DNA from: Amorphus orientalis | GTDB taxonomy: Bacteria > Pseudomonadota > Alphaproteobacteria > Rhizobiales > Amorphaceae | Assembly (NCBI RefSeq): GCF_030814015.1 | Contig: NZ_JAUSUL010000009.1 | Span: forward strand, 1 to 64,000 | Direction: 5' to 3' | Length of the DNA stretch: 64,000 nucleotides | Made by a program: the position numbers and the translations under genes | Notes under the pieces: model-generated | What the model was told of the DNA's origin: nothing | The model's database searches: none | What the model saw: the letters and a program-made list of their open reading frames with translations, nothing else | Shown here: one piece after another, positions 62,959-64,000 of the stretch | How positions within the stretch are numbered: the stretch's first letter is position 1 | How the letters are laid out: every line of letters starts with the position of its first letter

Positions 62959-63421
62959 TCTCCCCGGCCGGCGCCTCCGCGCCCTCCGACCGGGCCTTCC
63001 GGTCGAGCGCGATCAGCGTGTCGAGGGTGCGGGCCAGCGCCGCCAGCACCTTGGTGTCGCGTTCCGTGTCGATGGTCGCCTCAGGGTCGAACCGGGCCTC
63101 CAGCGCTGCGATCCGGGCCTCGAAGACCCGGTAGAGCCGGCCGACCATTGCCGCCCGCTCGCCGGGCGTCCGTCCCGCCGGCCGCCCGACCTTGCGGGTC
63201 GTCGGGTTCGGCCCCGCCGGCATCGGCCGGGCTCGTTTCGCCGCCGCGGGCCCGAGCTTCGGACGCCGGCTGCGATCCCAGCCCTCACGGTCCGCCCGGG
63301 TCCGCAGCCCGGATTCCGATACCCCGTAGCTCTCCGCGATCTTGCGCTGCGACCACTCCCCCGCCTCGAAGGCGACGCGGATCGCCGCCCAGTCGGGCAC
63401 GAAGCGGTGGGTCTCTGTCAT
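62882..63421 (-). CDS. GTA small terminase-like protein (ORFg1-like)
   Basis: A 179-residue protein. The N-terminal helix-turn-helix (about 8-45; VAFEAGEWSQRKIAESYGVSESGLRTRADREGWDR) is typical of small terminases. A basic Pro/Ala-rich stretch follows, then a C-terminal helical part. In RcGTA the equivalent protein binds the large subunit but shows little specific DNA binding, in keeping with random packaging. It is the first gene of the run. The start is ATG 63421, because upstream sequence is the 8-bp repeat array. Confidence 0.85.
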   Translation of the reverse strand: MTETHRFVPDWAAIRVAFEAGEWSQRKIAESYGVSESGLRTRADREGWDRSRRPKLGPAAAKRARPMPAGPNPTTRKVGRPAGRTPGERAAMVGRLYRVFEARIAALEARFDPEATIDTERDTKVLAALARTLDTLIALDRKARSEGAEAPAGENDDIDALRQDLARRLDRLAGRPDGG

Positions 63422-63495
63422 CGCTGGATCCAGCCGCCCCCACGGTCCGGGCACGAAAAAAGGCGCGTGCGAAATCGCCGCGCCTGTCGAGAAAA

Positions 63496-63567
63496 TTCGG
63501 TCGTTCGGTAGTTGGGCAGTTCGGTAAGTCGGCAGGTCGGCAGGTCGGCAGGTCGGCAGGTCGGCAG
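63496..63567. repeat. 8-bp tandem repeat array upstream of the GTA cluster
   Basis: Nine 8-base units lie in a row. Four degenerate ones (TTCGGTCG, TTCGGTAG, TTGGGCAG, TTCGGTAA) are followed by five perfect GTCGGCAG units (63528-63567). The array lies in the 5' leader of the GTA transcript, between the putative promoter and the first gene. Copy number is likely to vary between strains. Confidence 0.85.
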
Positions 63568-63655
63568 GATCTCCAGACCCGCGAGATCTCCTGGATTTGG
63601 AGTTCTCCGCCGTGCTGGCCGGCCCTCTCGGCCGCACCTGTCCGACGATGCCTGA

Positions 63656-63684
63656 ACCCTACCGAACCAGCGTCACGCTGTCAA
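63656..63684 (-). promoter_or_regulatory. Putative promoter of the GTA cluster
   Basis: On the minus strand TTGACA (63684-63679) is followed after 17 bases by TAGGGT (63661-63656). The spacer carries the palindrome GCGTGACGC. Upstream is an AT-rich stretch (about 63685-63722) with a run of seven A, like an UP element. It would start transcription near 63648 and read through the 8-bp array into the small terminase gene. Confidence 0.5.
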
Positions 63685-63736
63685 GGATTTTTTTCCTATT
63701 AACACCAACACAAATACTCAGATTGATTAAGGCACC

Positions 63737-63885
63737 AGTGCGCGATTGCGCGCCGGCCGTTCAAGTGACGCGGAGCGAAGCGACAGGGAAGGAAGAAGCC
63801 GCCTTCGCTCAGCGGCGAACGAAGTGAGCTCGCGTGAGCGGAGAAAAATCGCCCTGGATCCCCGCTTTCGCGGGGACGAGCGGAA
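63737..63885. repeat. Family A repeat plus WIPAFAGM-type repeat, inverted copy
   Basis: A family A copy (about 63737-63835; GCGCGATTGCGCGCCGGCCG, GCGGAGCGAAGCGACAGGGA, GAGCTCGCGTGAGCGG) is followed by the third-type repeat (CCCTGGATCCCCGCTTTCGC, GGGGACGAGCGG, about 63852-63882). The stretch 63885-64000 shows nothing recognisable. Confidence 0.7.
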
Positions 63886-64000
63886 AGAAGGACGTTTGAT
63901 CGGGGCCTACAGGATTCAGCCTGCCGTGCGGCAGAGCGGGGCCGTGTCGGCAATTCGTCTGTGACTTTGCCTTCCAGGCGTGTCGAATAGTGGCTCAGCG

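Noticed and set aside
44854-63421. Cluster considered as an ordinary prophage
   Set aside because: No integrase, repressor, replication genes or attachment sites are seen. Gene order and protein sizes match RcGTA gene by gene, so a GTA-type cluster is the better reading.

Overview
The window is high-GC, densely coded chromosomal DNA from an alphaproteobacterium, most likely of the order Hyphomicrobiales (Rhizobiales). The reasons are a fused CysNC, a complete-order RcGTA-type gene transfer agent (GTA) cluster, lipA next to a Coq10/RatA-like gene, and intergenic palindromes of the rhizobial RIME type (AAAGTGG-AACCGGTTTTC). No genus can be named from the sequence alone.

Layout. 1-4600: housekeeping genes (comM, Coq10/RatA-like, lipA, a PLP dehydratase). 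4600-16050: a nitrogen-source module. A LuxR-type response regulator and a 1124-residue hybrid histidine kinase fused to an NCS1-type permease are divergent from a urea/short-chain-amide ABC transporter (urtABCDE), formamidase (fmdA) and FmdB. 16050-25750: single genes and small operons: a secreted minimal zinc peptidase, tRNA-Arg(CCT), a GntR/FCD regulator, a GT4 glycosyltransferase, a CBS protein, cysD-cysNC, an EamA half-transporter, DUF805 and an MgtE-like channel.

25890-42760: a large divergent catabolic regulon of unknown substrate. Leftward run a winged-helix regulator fused to a family-1 solute-binding domain, an SDR dehydrogenase, an M24-fold hydrolase, E1-alpha and E1-beta of a 2-oxo acid dehydrogenase, a di-lipoyl E2 with a degenerate catalytic domain, a succinate-semialdehyde-type dehydrogenase, and a separate catalytic E2 without a lipoyl domain. 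Rightward run a sugar-type ABC transporter (binding protein, two permeases, double ATPase), a beta-hydroxyacid dehydrogenase and a ThuA-domain protein. The shared promoter region carries several inverted repeats. 43060-44740 is a chemoreceptor.

44850-63420: an RcGTA-type cluster on the minus strand, in the order small terminase, large terminase, portal, small membrane protein, protease, capsid, adaptor, head closure, tail terminator, major tail, two tail assembly genes, tape measure, distal tail, hub, peptidase, baseplate megatron, DUF2793 tail fibre. An M15 endolysin and an overlapping Rz/Rz1 spanin pair follow directly. The cluster looks partly decayed or remodelled. The capsid gene has a one-base frameshift, the peptidase and megatron genes are joined by a deletion, and two genes for secreted proteins are inserted. 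One of these inserts is flanked by a duplicated piece of the terminase 3' end. Several interspersed repeat families fill the gaps, and a tandem 43/41-bp array with compensatory stem changes lies before the endolysin.
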